Below the pieces are notes generated by a model. The model worked only from the letters and a program-made list of their open reading frames with translations. It was not told where the DNA came from and searched no databases. DNA of 64,000 nucleotides from Solenopsis invicta. Lineage: Eukaryota; Arthropoda; Insecta; Hymenoptera; Formicidae. Within the stretch, counting starts at the first letter, position 1, and the number at the start of each line of letters is the position of its first letter. The stretch is taken from the NCBI RefSeq assembly GCF_016802725.1, contig NC_052667.1, forward strand, positions 24,946,346 to 25,010,345. Direction: 5' to 3'. The translations under genes and the position numbers were made by a program. Positions 22,363 through 34,141 of this stretch are shown piece by piece.

Positions 22363-23746
22363 TGAAGTCGAGACAAAATCAAAAGAATATTCAAAATTTT
22401 TAATTGATTCTAAGTAAAAAATTTGGCATACTCTTCGGACGCTACCGCGCATAATAATCCCGGTTATTGCTACGGCGATAATTACCGTTTAACGTGCTGG
22501 TGAACCGCATTGATTCGCGTAAAATGATTTTGTTCGCGACACGACATAACGGGCGTTTATCTCATTGCAGTTCGCCGCGCTTCATCACGTTGATTAATCT
22601 GCAAGAACGTATAGCGCGATTTTCTCGATACAAATGCGCGCGTGATGTAAGACCGCTACACCGCAGCCTTTCTTCTTTCGCGACAGGAAAAACAATATTC
22701 GCTGCGATATCTTGCGAAAGATCTTAACCCGCTTTTTCGTCATTCTATCCTTGTTCGACATCTTACGAATGCTAAAGATAGTATAATAAAAAAGGCACGC
22801 TGATATTTTTATAAGCGCGTTCTGAATACAAACTTCTGTTTATCTAAATGGAAAAGTAAAATTTTTTTCGCGAGATAATATCGCGAGACACATAAATGGT
22901 AATCAGATTAATCAATCGAACGACAAGTCCTCCATAACAATTTCGATATCAAACGATGGAATTTGTCTCTTCAATTAATTTAACATTAATCGTTATGTCT
23001 CGTATATAACTGATACAAAGGAACAATGAAGATGTAATGCCACTTTGTGCGCCGACCATTAATTTATGTCGACCGATCCACCAATGAAAAGCTACGTTAT
23101 TAGGTAGAAATGTTGACGGCACTAAATTATCATTTAATACGCCATGAACGATCACTTCTTGATAAAAATAGCCGGCTTTTGCGCACGATGCCAAAGAGAA
23201 TTTGAGAGTTTCGGAAAAATATATAGAAAAAGAATACGAACGCGAATTTGTTTCGTCAAAGATTATTTAAAAAAAAATGGTGTTTTTATTAAATACATAT
23301 TTTTAATAAAAACTATTAAATGAAATTTACGTATGATAATATAATTTACCCCGTTCAAATAATAGTTGCATTTCAGTTCAATATTCTACGTATGTCAAAG
23401 ATTTCGTAAGGTAACATTTAATTTTTAAAACAAAGTACAACCCGTGCACAACCGTTTAAACATAAGCACATGGATCTGAAAGACCCACATAATTTTGAGA
23501 ATAAGTTTGATTCCAATTAAGATTTTTTAATAATTTTATTTAGTCTCAGAAATGAGACTGAATAAACGGCATTGTCGAAAAATGACCTATTGTGAGATTA
23601 TTAAGGAAAAACCACTGCAAAAAATCAAATTTAAAAAAATTATAAAAAATCAATACTGGCAGTATTAAATATTTCTCTAAGAAAAATTTGTTATTTCGTC
23701 ATCGATCTAATTTTGTATTTTTAATTTACAATTTCAAAGAGCCTCC
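22363..23746. other. Non-coding stretch with a CpG-richer island
   Basis: A GC-richer island at about 22440-22760 (CGCGACACGACATAACGGGCG, AACGTATAGCGCGATTTTCTCG) is flanked by AT-rich DNA. The frames at 22494-22727 (+) and 22949-23194 (-) show no recognisable domain or splice partner. Possible regulatory DNA. Confidence 0.35.
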
Positions 23747-24067
23747 CAGCAAACGAAAATGAATTGAAATGGATAGAAATGAATTCATTTTCGAATTTGT
23801 GCTTTAGATCTTTTGAATCCATTTCAATCCAAAAAGCAATATGAATATGAATTCAACATGAATAGTTCAGTTAGTATTTCAGTTCACTTGAATCTAAAAA
23901 TAATGTAATGGGGACATGAATCCATCCGAATTCGAAATGATGAATAGCGCATTTCGTATTTCAATCCATTTGAGTCTGATTCCAAAAATACGGGGAGATT
24001 AAAGTACGAACTCTAAGATAAATTGCAATTTTTATTCTATTTTGAATTTATTTTCGATTTTTGGGCT
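23747..24067. repeat. AGCAAACG-family MITE, fullest copy
   Basis: Starts CCCAGCAAACGAAAATG and ends ATTTTCGATTTTTGGGCT, giving terminal inverted repeats. The interior consists of repeated ATTTCAATCCATTTGA-type words, as in the other family members. Confidence 0.7.
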
Positions 24068-24489
24068 AGTAATATCTTTTTAAAACTTACTCAAAATATT
24101 AATAAGAATTGTGTACACATTGAATAGTTAAATTTATCTAATTATGAAAGTTAAATTTGTATCAATATATGGACAAGTTTAGCTGTATCATTGCACACTT
24201 GATAGAAATCAATTTTGAGCTGACAGCTACTTTCTCAATTCGTCAAGAAATATGTCTTCCAAGTTTGATGGGCAGGAACCGTTTATGAAACATTCCATAT
24301 TGATTGCAGTTGCTTCGAGCTTTTAACACGATCGGTCATAATCTCCGTCGTGACGGCAATCGATCGATCGGCCTTGGAACACCAGCCTGTCCCGATAAGA
24401 CATTACCCTTTAAGCACATTACGTTATTTCGACGAGAGATGAAACAAATTGAACGTGAGCGTTCTCGCCAAAGTGCAAATTTCGGCACG
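24068..24489. other. Unique non-coding stretch
   Basis: No supported gene. Contains a GC-richer patch at about 24310-24480 (ATCGATCGATCGGCC) with only a 62-codon frame of no recognisable kind. Confidence 0.35.
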
Positions 24490-24814
24490 TAAATAAATAT
24501 AAATGGATTGAAAATTTGTAATCCGTTTTAATTTATTTGAACATATTTTGAATAGCAAGAATAGCAATTACGTCATTTCAATTCTATACTATACATATGT
24601 ATATTGTAGATTAAAATGGATTGCGTGATCCTCGAAATTTTTTTTTAATTGAAAGAATAAAAATCCCGTAGTTTTAATTCCTTTATGAATTAAAATGAAT
24701 TTAAAGAATTCTTAAATTTTTATTGCACTGAAATAAATTCAAAAAGTTGAGAATTTGAAATTCAGCATGACGAATTCATTTTTATCCATTTCAAACTGTT
24801 TCTGTTTGCTGGGA
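24490..24814. repeat. AGCAAACG-family MITE, second subfamily
   Basis: Ends CATTTCAAACTGTTTCTGTTTGCTGGG, the reverse complement of the CCCAGCAAAC terminus. The interior words (AAATGGATTGCGTGATCC, AATCCCGTAGTTTTAATT) reappear in reverse complement at 40466-40858. Confidence 0.65.
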
Positions 24815-25889
24815 CGATAAACTATCGGCTGATGATACGCTATTACTTGTTGCTTCTCAGATAACGTGTTTTAGATGTGTAGATACACACTTTTTAGATA
24901 AAAACATTTAAAAAATTTTTAAGATATTTGTGAAAGAGATTTTATCGAAAGATTCTGAAAAATTTCTTAAAAGGTTATCCGAAAGGTATTTGTAAAACAT
25001 TTTTTAGAGCATGTTCAGCTATTTGTATTACCGACTGCAACATTTTTATTGATTAGCACGTTCACTAAGGAAAAAAAATTAACTTGACTAAATTTTTCAA
25101 CTTGATTAAATTTTTTCAGTTCAAGTATTTATGAATTTAACTAATATATATAAAATACTTGAACTTCAGTTTAATCAATAAATACATAAACGACCAAATA
25201 GCGAGCACAATAAAATGTTTACTTGTATAAATTATTTTATTAACAATTTAAATTAAAACAAACATGTTTCGACAATCATTTCTATAATTTTCCATATTGT
25301 AAATTTGCTTCTGCTTAATTACAAATTAAGAAATCAATTTTACCTCTTGTATATTGCAAATTTACAAACGCGTGAAAATTTACAACTACAGTAGACTTCA
25401 AAATTATCTAATGTAATAGATATAATTTTACGACGTTTAAAAAACGTTTAAAAAAAAACGTTATAATGTTCTCTAGATTCTTCGTGGAAGAGACCGTCTT
25501 ATATTTTTTAATATCTTTTATATTCTTTAGTTCTTTGTATTTATTCGGCGATACGAGCGAAAATAATCGTGCGTGATTGTTTATGCAAACTGCATGAATA
25601 ATGCAGCAAGGTTAATTCATTATTCATCGCGAGTGTTTTTTTACGAGCATCATTAAAGTTGCGGTTGATCGGCTTAGCTGTTGTATAATTGTATCTATTG
25701 TCTAGCCAAGTGTTTCGTTCTACAGCAATGTGCAACAAGATTCTTTTCGATTTCGTGATTAATTCCCGTCGCCGCGAGGTATTTTTAACATCGTTCAGTA
25801 AAGGTATCTCTCAACGACGACGACCGATTAGCGATTATTATTAAACTCGCTCATCGATTCGTAAGATTATTCGATACTCGAGCATTGAT
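24815..25889. other. Non-coding stretch
   Basis: AT-rich, with a somewhat GC-richer unique patch at about 25540-25890. The 65-codon minus frame at 25541-25738 cannot be tied to any gene. Confidence 0.35.
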
Positions 25890-26124
25890 GCCCGGAAAGA
25901 ACGGTTTTGTTGAAGTCTAAAAAATTTAACTATATACAGATCTGAAAATAATTTTATTGGACTATCAAAATAATTATGTAGGACGTTCAAGTATGATGAA
26001 TAAGGCTACAAAACGTTTTCACATTCTAGCAACGACTACACAATTATTTTGATGGCTTTAAATTATTTTCCAATCTGTGTTTATTAAAATTTTTAGACAC
26101 TAACAAAACTGTTCTTTCCGTGTA
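25890..26124. repeat. CACGGAAAGAAC-type MITE, copy b
   Basis: Left end CCCGGAAAGAACGGTTTTG, then GTCTAAAAAATTTAA, ACAGATCTGAAAATAATTTT and CTATCAAAATAATTATG. Right half ATTATTTTGATGGCTTTAAA, TAAAATTTTTAGACAC and CAAAACTGTTCTTTCCGTG mirrors it. The terminal inverted repeat covers most of each half. Confidence 0.8.
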
Positions 26125-26745
26125 CCTTAACATCAGAACCATTAGCGTTATTTTCGTGCATGTTCTATATAAGGAATATCAAAATTAGAGTGAGTGATGG
26201 GAAATAAATTGACATATATAACCATATTTTTATATCGACAAAATCGATATAAATTTCAACAAAACAAATTTAATATAAAAAATTTGAAATCTAAAATTTT
26301 TACGGGATTAGTTGTGATAATTTTATTCGAGGTTAGCCAAATATTCCGTTGATAGGAAAGTGACACATCTCAAAATTAATAATTTTTCAATACAACAATC
26401 TTAAAATTCTGAATTCTGGAACGTTTTAATATTTTTAATTAGAATAATAAATTTATCTTTTAATTAGAAATAAGCATAACATGTTATACTTTTAATTACA
26501 TATTAGTTTATTAAATTAATTGTATGTAAATTTTATTTTATTATATTGCACTTTTTAAGATCGACGTTACATTTTCAATTTATGTAAGTTAATTATATAT
26601 AAGTTTTATTTTTTATATTTATATGTATATATATATATAAAATAAAACTGTTTATTAATTTTTTATTTTGACAGAATTTCAAACTTGTTTTACTGGCAAT
26701 AAAAACGTTGCTAATTTCTCTTTCCGAAATGTGTAACTTTTCTAC
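26125..26745. other. AT-rich non-coding stretch
   Basis: Nothing supported. Includes low-complexity ATATATATATATAAAATAAA at about 26625-26645. Confidence 0.4.
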
Positions 26746-27255
26746 AGGGTTAGATAAGTTAATATATATTACATGTATTTCTTAACTAAATTAGGTTGAA
26801 GTTAATGGCTCATAAAATTAATTTGCTTTAGTTAATTAAAAGCTGCATAAACAAAAAAATTAAAAGTTAAGATTTAATTAACTTATTAACTTAAGCTAAA
26901 TTAAAAGTTAATTTTGAAAAGCATTTACATACTTACATTAAATTAGCATTATGTTTTTGCATTATTTTTTAAAATTAGATTGCTATAAGTAACAAAATAA
27001 TTACAATATGGATCATCAAATAAATTAAATATTTTATTTGTAAATTAAGTCTGTACGAAATAAAGAAATATTTTTTTATATAAAAATGTATTTTTAATTT
27101 TATAATTTTTTCTTTTACATAGATCAATTTTTACTTTAAGAAAAAAGTTTAATAAATTAAAGTTTCAAAATTAACTAGTTATAAATTAAATAATTTAAAA
27201 TGAACTGTCTTGAGTTAAAAATTATTAACTCTTCTTTAATTGGTCGTTACTCAAT
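26746..27255. repeat. AT-rich TTAACTT-type palindromic MITE, copy c
   Basis: Left ACAGGGTTAGATAAGTTAAT and right TTAACTCTTCTTTAATTGG...CGTTACTCAATCTTG bracket dense TTAACT/AGTTAA words in both orientations. Confidence 0.6.
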
Positions 27256-27399
27256 CTTGTTTTTCCATCAATGGAGCGAAATATCTCCATCGCTCGACAT
27301 ACGATGCTCGTCCGGACAATCGATGATTGTCTCTACGAAAATGTCATGTCTAACTTCCAACCGATCTCTAAATGTACAAAGGAATTACGTGTCGTTGCG

Positions 27400-28260
27400 G
27401 GGTTTCAATCGTTTCAATCCGCGACAACACACGCGTCGTCTCGCTGACGACATGCGACACTCCGAAAGAATGACGCGAAGCCAGCTGCAAGCGGAGCACG
27501 GCCGTGTGCAACATGGTGGGTTGCATTTTTGCGACTTGCGTACGATGTAAATACACACACACACACACCCTCATGCGCGGACTGGGCTCTCGCGCGCGCG
27601 CGCGCGCGCATCTTTCACGAGGAGCACGTGGAGTCTTCCTTTCTCTTTCTCTCGCGCACGACGAGATGGCGAATGCACCATGTCGTCGTACGCACATACA
27701 CGTACAACGTACGTTCCCTTCTGCGGGACAATGACAAGCGACAAAAAACAGACTCACCATGATCGCGTACCGGCTGCCGACTGTAGCTCGCGGCGTTGCT
27801 TGCCGGCGTCACCCGGAACCTCTCCATGTCGCCGCTTCGCCTGCTCGCTGCCTAGCTGCCGTCGCGCGTTGCTCGTTCTTCCAATGCCTCGATTTCCAGG
27901 GAACGAGGAAAGCGGAGAGTGGACGGCTCGCCGTTCGGTCACTCGCGACGCGAGGTGAGACACAGGGACAACGACACTCGATGCGAACGAATCGGCACGT
28001 TGGTGCGCGACCGCTCGCGTGCGCGCTCCACATTCGCTCCACCGACGCGAATTCACGGGACGCTACTGTGCGCGTCGCCGGCGATACATCGCGACCGGAC
28101 CGGCGTTATCTTCACGCGAAACAGCGCAATGGAGTGGGGGTAAGGGCAGTGACTGGAGTAGGAGCGTCGGAGTAGTCAGCGAGGGGGAGAGAGAGAGACG
28201 GCGCGAAGTGGAGTATCGAAGGGGCAGATTTGGAGTCCGTTGTCCTGGGAAATGAAACGA
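27400..28260 (-). promoter_or_regulatory. CpG-dense block, possible first exon/promoter of a minus-strand transcript
   Basis: A strongly CpG-rich island of about 850 bp in AT-rich DNA, with (CA)n at about 27553-27568 and (CG)n at about 27590-27609. On the minus strand a consensus-like donor (ATG|GTGAGTCTG) lies at 27758/27757, so a minus-strand exon could run from roughly 28200 to 27758 with an ATG as its last codon. Many overlapping frames here on both strands reflect high GC, not several genes. I could not find the next exon. Confidence 0.4.
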
Positions 28261-28499
28261 CATGTCTGTTTGTTTACTCGCGTTACTTGCAAGCTGACAT
28301 TTTCTGTTTCCAAATAAAACGAAGGTTCTTTGTATATAGCTTCTGTGTGTATGTATATTTTCTCGAAAAATAGAGAGAGAAAGAGAGATCGAGAACGGCG
28401 AGACCTGCAGAAAGAGAGGGAAAATATTGAAAAAAGAGGGTGAAAAATAATTGAAAGGGAAGGAGAATATATAGTGAGAACAGTGCAAATTGGGTTTAG

Positions 28500-29360
28500 A
28501 TAACTTAAAACTTAGATAAAGATAAACTATAAGTAAACTACATCCCTATAAGCGTTACAATATTATTAAAAATTAAATAATATTCCTGAATATTACTTAA
28601 TATTAATAAAAAGTGTATACGTCCACTCCTGATAATATTGTACGAATATTAGATGAGAAGTAAATAATATTATTTAATTCAATATTTTAAATTATCGGGA
28701 ATTTAACGTTTAAATGTAATAATTATAACATTTATGAATATTTGATGCATAAGATTCACATTAATTTTTTATTACAGTAATATTCGTGGAACATTTTCAA
28801 AATATAAATATTGAAATAATATTAAAAGTATTGATTAATATGAAATAATATTGAATAATATTCAATGATGTTCTCGGGGAATATTATTTTAACTTTTAAT
28901 AATATTCATATATAATATTTTAGGAATATAGCGCTTATAGGGATGTATTTTATATATAGATTAATTAATTTTTAATTTATCTATATCAAAAATAAAATTT
29001 GTTGTATAAAGATAATATAAAGATAATGTCCCTGTTAGGCAAACATTTAAGATATAGAAACAATATACCCATATTTTAATTTATAAATCTTTATTATTTT
29101 TATAAACGTGAATTTTAAATAATTCTAACAAAAAATATTCCTCTTGATTTGGATCAATACGGAAGTAAAAATCAAAGTTGAAAAATATAAAGGGAATTAA
29201 TACGTAAGTCATGTTATAATGATTGACAGATAAAGTTTCTCGTAAAATAAATTTTAATAAGACTCGTGTTAAAAAATGATTGTTAAAAAAACTACTGATT
29301 GTGAGATATAAATAACGTTATAACTTATACAACTAATTTTATTCAAACAAACAGATAATT
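28500..29360. other. AT-rich non-coding stretch with a large loose dyad
   Basis: ACTACATCCCTATAAGCG near 28540 is mirrored by GCGCTTATAGGGATGTATTT near 28930. Between them are many AATATT/ATTAATA words, so 28535-28955 looks like a palindromic AT-rich MITE of about 420 bp. Confidence 0.5.
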
Positions 29361-29485
29361 TTGGGAACATTTTTTTCATATATAATTACATGTCAAATTT
29401 GTCCATATATAAATATACATAATTATATATATTTATGTATATGTACATATTTGATATATAATTATGTATGAAAAATTTTTCCCGA
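29361..29485. repeat. AT-palindrome MITE (ATAATTATATA family), copy a
   Basis: TTGGGAACATTTTTTTCATA mirrors TATGAAAAATTTTTCCCGA around ATATAATTATGTATA words. Larger relatives are at 49850-50143 and 53313-53627. Confidence 0.65.
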
Positions 29486-31790
29486 TATTATGTTTTTTTT
29501 TTTAATAAAATTAATTTTGTAATACACTGAAAATTGAGTTAACTCTTATTAGCCTCTCATCGTTCCTTGTAAAAGTTTTAAAACTATAGTTTTGAGATAA
29601 TTTTTTACTTTGTGCTACTATTTTCTAATTTGTGTAATCTGTGATAAAAAATTCTTTTGTTGAAGAACAAATGGTAACTTGGAGATAATTGAAACTAAGG
29701 ATGATATTTCATATTTGTTGTTCACATTAATTTGGATAATTTAAAAGGATAACACTTTATCTAAGATAAAGGTGGAGGCACAATACACATTGAAATAATT
29801 ATCTAAATAATTTATATGAATAACGATAAGCACACATATTTCATAAGGAACAATAAAGATAGCAATGTTATTAGAAAAGAAAATGGAAAGATAAAGAACG
29901 AAAATCAGATTGACTCGTTTCATTTAGCATTTGAACAATGCGTTCTTGGATACGAAATGAAGGAGCTAGATAAGGAAATCTTACCTAACAAATATTAAGG
30001 AGACAGGAAGACGCGGATGACGACATCCTTGCGACAACGAGAGAAGGGAACAGAGCCAAGAACGAAAATAAAAGGATAAAAAGAACGGCGGGTGCAAGGA
30101 GACGGAATTAACTCAGCAGACGGGGAGCGGATATCGAATTGGCGACACAGAGAATTGTCCAACTCGATATCTAACAGACATGCCCTTCTCCTTGCAATCG
30201 CGTGCCTGCGACCTAGGCTCGCCCTCTCGCGGGTCCTTTAATCACCCATCGCGGGCGTGGGTGCACAGTGACGTAACTAGCAGGTTTATGATGCAGGTTC
30301 TGCGCACCGTACGATAAGAACGCGATTATTTCAGGGTTACACGATATCGTTGCTATGAAGAATTGACGCATAATCGCAGAGGAAAGCTTTCCCGATAGGA
30401 AAACTTTTATGAAATTATATAACGAAATAAAGTGACGCATAAATTTAGCAATTTTATAGATATACTTACAAAAATAGATGTGAAAATTGGAAATGTTATT
30501 TAAAACAAAAATGATATTTCCAATATTGATAATTATTTATTTGTGCAATTAATTTTGAAATGGTATTTCGATAAAATGATAATGATATGGCAAATCCTAG
30601 TGATTTAATCGCAAAATAAATTTTATTAAATGTTATTTTAAGCTATTAAAATTTTAATAATAAAAACTTTAATAAATACTTGGGTGAAATTTTATCTACA
30701 GTAGCACTCCAGGAAAATTATGTAATTCATGAACGAAAATAATAAGGTAAAACTTTACTTTTTTAATTTTTAAATGTTTTTTTTATGTTGTAAGATCCAT
30801 TTCTTTTTTATGAATATAGTTCGAAATTCTTAATTATGTTTGCAATTAAATTACTTAAAATTATTCTTATGAGACTTCTCATAAGACTCAATGCTATTTT
30901 AGAAAGTTACATTTTAATTTTGAAGAAAACTCGACATCAAAATAATTTGAAAATAGTCAGGAGTGTCTATATAATATTAATTATAAACTTATTCTCAAAA
31001 TTTCATCAAGTTCTTTCATTACTGAAAAGATTGAAGGATTTCCTTAATAAATGTTGTCCTATCGGGGTTCTTTCATCACTCGAGCGTTTTTTCTTCAGAA
31101 CGATCCTGTTGTCTGAAAGAACACATTCCCAGTCAGCAGAAAATAATTTTTAAATATTTATTCTTCATTATAATGTTTTCTAAAAATTTGAAAAACGTTT
31201 AAAAAATATTTGCTGATTGGGTTGCAATCTGTACGGAGTCGCAGGTTTTTCCTTCTATCTTTAATTTTCTAGAAAAAAATAAAATCAAAGTTTTTTAATT
31301 TTTTTTCCCCAAAAATATACGACTCTGATAATGACAGCGAATCTTATTGATGAACATTGATTATACTGAGAGAAAAAATGATTGCAATAATTTACACTAA
31401 AAAAGAAGCATTTAATTTTAAGATATTGAAACATTTTGTTTCTGTCTCTATTTTTAAATACTTAAAAATATTAAGTAAATGTTTAAAAAATAATTATAAT
31501 TTACTTATAATTGTGATTGCATTCACTACATAGAATTGTTTTATTTTTACTATCCATATTTTGAGATTTTATTTTATCTTTAAAATTAAAATATTGTCAT
31601 GGTAGAACTATAAACACAAGATTATTATTATTACCAACTTATAGTAGTAATAATATTGAAAATAAAGCTTCTAAACATAATTATTTTATCACGCAAGTCA
31701 CAAGTACTAAATAATTTTTTCTCAATGTACTTAGCTCTTAAATGTGAAAGAAATCTTAGAAGCATTAATGTACTTAGTAAATGAAAAAAT
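29486..31790. other. Non-coding stretch with small dyads
   Basis: Mostly AT-rich. At 30094-30195, GCAAGGAGA...GATATCGAATTGG faces CCAACTCGATATC...TCTCCTTGC, a loose palindrome of about 100 bp in a GC-richer patch (30000-30420). The 105-codon frame at 30836-31153 has no recognisable feature and no splice support. Confidence 0.4.
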
Positions 31791-31799
31791 TAAAAATCG

Positions 31800-32125
31800 C
31801 AATTTATTTTAATTTATTCGAGTTCGTGCTTTAGCACCGAGTTTCAGAGTATTTTTGAATTCAAATGGACTGAAATGGATTGAAGTACGAACTGCGCTAT
31901 TCATCATTTTGAATATATTATATTTTCCGATTCAAATGAATTGAAATATGAAATGAGCTATTTCATCATGTTGAATTCGGACGTATTCATATCCATATTA
32001 TATTATTCTTTGATTCAAATAGATTCGATAAAATCTAACGCGCGAATTCGAAAATATCGAAATGAATTCATTTAACCATTTCTATCCATTTCTAACCATT
32101 TCTATTCATTTTCGTTTGTTGGATA
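31800..32125. repeat. AGCAAACG-family MITE
   Basis: Repeated words ATTCAAATGGACTGAAATGG, GATTCAAATGAATTGAAAT and CATTTCTAACCATTTCT, ending TTCATTTTCGTTTGTTGG. It is the reverse-orientation relative of the 23747 copy. Confidence 0.65.
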
Positions 32126-32482
32126 GAAAACATTACGAGTAACATTATTTTAAAGGAAGAGAACCTGGAAAAATACAAGGAAAAAAACCAAAAGATTCGT
32201 CATTTCCAATAATTTTTCCGCGCCAAGACCATTTATTCCCTCCCGGTAGACCACCACGGATTTTTCCGTCTGCATCTCACGCCGAGTCACAATGCATAAA
32301 ACATTATTGATTACACGAGCCGTTCTCTCGAGCAGAGACGAGGCGACGAGTGCCTTTTGCGTGACGCGTCCCGAACTTTTTGTCGTTCGTTGCGCCGACG
32401 TTTTTCTCTCTACCCCGAAAATTCTTCGCGAAAATCCACCTATTTCACTTTGCGTGTCGATGCTTCCCGATTGTCCGCGGGG

Positions 32483-32738
32483 CCCAGTAAACGAAAATAA
32501 ACTTAAATAAATTGAAAATTATATTTCATTTTAATTTATCCAATATATTGTATTATTCTCGGATTCAAATTAATTGAAATACGAAATGAGCCGTTAGTCA
32601 TGTTGAATTTGCATGTATTTTCATGTTATATTGCTTTTGAATTCAACTGGATTTGAAAAATCTGAAACGCGAATTCGAAAATGCCGAAATAAAATTCGTT
32701 TATATCCATTTCGATTCATTTTCGTTTTGCTGGGGGGG
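32483..32738. repeat. AGCAAACG-family MITE near the BRD7/9 promoter
   Basis: Left end CCCAGTAAACGAAAATAAAC, right end CATTTTCGTTTTGCTGGGGG. Sits immediately upstream of the CpG-dense promoter block. Confidence 0.7.
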
Positions 32739-32739
32739 A

Positions 32740-34141
32740 GGCTACCTTCAAAAATCGAGTCGGGCGGCGAGGTAGATCGCTGGGCGGCGGCGAGGAAGGG
32801 AGGGCGAAATTTTATTTTCATCGACATTACTCCGGCCAGCGCGACGACCGTCATCGTGCCCACCGTCGGTGGCGTTTATCATCTCGCGAGAGGCGAAGGG
32901 CGCGGGTCAGTCAGCGCGTCCGAGGACGCGCGAGCGGTGTGCAACGTGAAAGATCGTGGCGCGCGCGGTGCTCCTCTCCCTTTGTTACTCCTCGCTTGCC
33001 TTTTTTTTACCTCGTCGTCCCTGCCGGAGCAGCTCGCAACCCGCAGGAACGCGAGCTGCGCGTTCCTCCGTCTCTTTCTCTCTCTTTCATTCTCTCTCCC
33101 CGTCTCCTTTCCTCCTCCTCACTCACTCTCTCTCTCTCTCTCTCTCTTCGTTCGTCCGTCGGCGTTTCAAGCGCGAAACAGCTGATAGCCGTCCCTTTAA
33201 TCGCGCCGCGTCGTCGTCGCGAGAGTCGCTGGCGACCCGCCGACCGGGAGGACCGCGTTGTCTGCATGCCGCACGATCGGTACAGGTGAGTACTCCAGCC
33301 GCGCCGTCCGCTCGGCGTCGATCGCCGGCTCGCGCGAGCCGCTTTTTATAGGTTAGGAGAGTTTTCCGGTCGCTCGCGGAGCGTAGACGGACGGCCGGGC
33401 GCACGTAGACGACGCGCAACGGCCGCCATCTTCGAAACGCGAGGCGTTTCGACTCTCGCGGCGTGGGTCGGAGGCCGGTACGTTGCGTCGCGTCGCGTCG
33501 TTACCCTCGCCGACTCTCTCGCCCCGTGCTCCTCCTCGCGCGTCGTCGAAGCCAACAGCGGAAAGTCTCCCGTCGTCTCCGCAGCAAGCCTCCAGACGGA
33601 AAAGTAAGTTCGAGACCCTCCGTCCTCCTTGTCACTCCTCATTCGCCTTCTCTCTCACTCGCTTCTCGCGTTCGGCTTGACGCGAAGTGTATACGTACAT
33701 ACATGGTTCCTTCGTTCGCCATCGGTTCGAGAGATTCGTTTATTCATTTGTTTAGGTACTTGTCCGGATGAAGGTCGTTCTCTTCGTTCGAATCGCGCGG
33801 AGAAGCGACGCAAAGCGACGGCACGTCGCGGACGGTGCCTCCGATGTATCTATATACGTATGTACGCGATACCTTGGAGAAGGAGCGTGGAAAACGCCGG
33901 TCGTTCGAATCGCGCGGGTGACGCGCCGCCATGACGCCGCCGCCTGGGGCGCGCTGTGCGACGGGAACGGCGGAACCGGGCTGAACGGCGGGACGATCGA
34001 CGTGTGACACCATCAATGGCCGCCGCCGTGTTGTCTGTGTACGGAACGGAGTGCGGCACCCGTTGCGGAAGCCCACGCAGGGGACGCCGATAATAGCTGG
34101 TTTCTCTCTCGCACGGAGAGCTGCAGCCGAGCGCGCGAGAC
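32740..34141 (+). promoter_or_regulatory. CpG-dense promoter and 5' UTR region of the BRD7/9 gene
   Basis: A GC- and CpG-rich region of about 1.4 kb directly before the BRD7/9 ATG. It contains two donor-like sites on the + strand, TACAG|GTGAGT at 33285 and GGAAAA|GTAAGT at 33603, compatible with alternative non-coding first exons, although no acceptor before 34142 could be chosen. A (CT)n run lies at about 33125-33147. Large overlapping frames on both strands (for example 33744-34412, -) are by-products of base composition. Confidence 0.55.

Noticed and set aside
27368..28488. A dozen overlapping frames of 65-141 codons on both strands
   Set aside because: Mutually overlapping and explained by high GC content and simple repeats; only the minus-strand donor-like site was kept as an observation.
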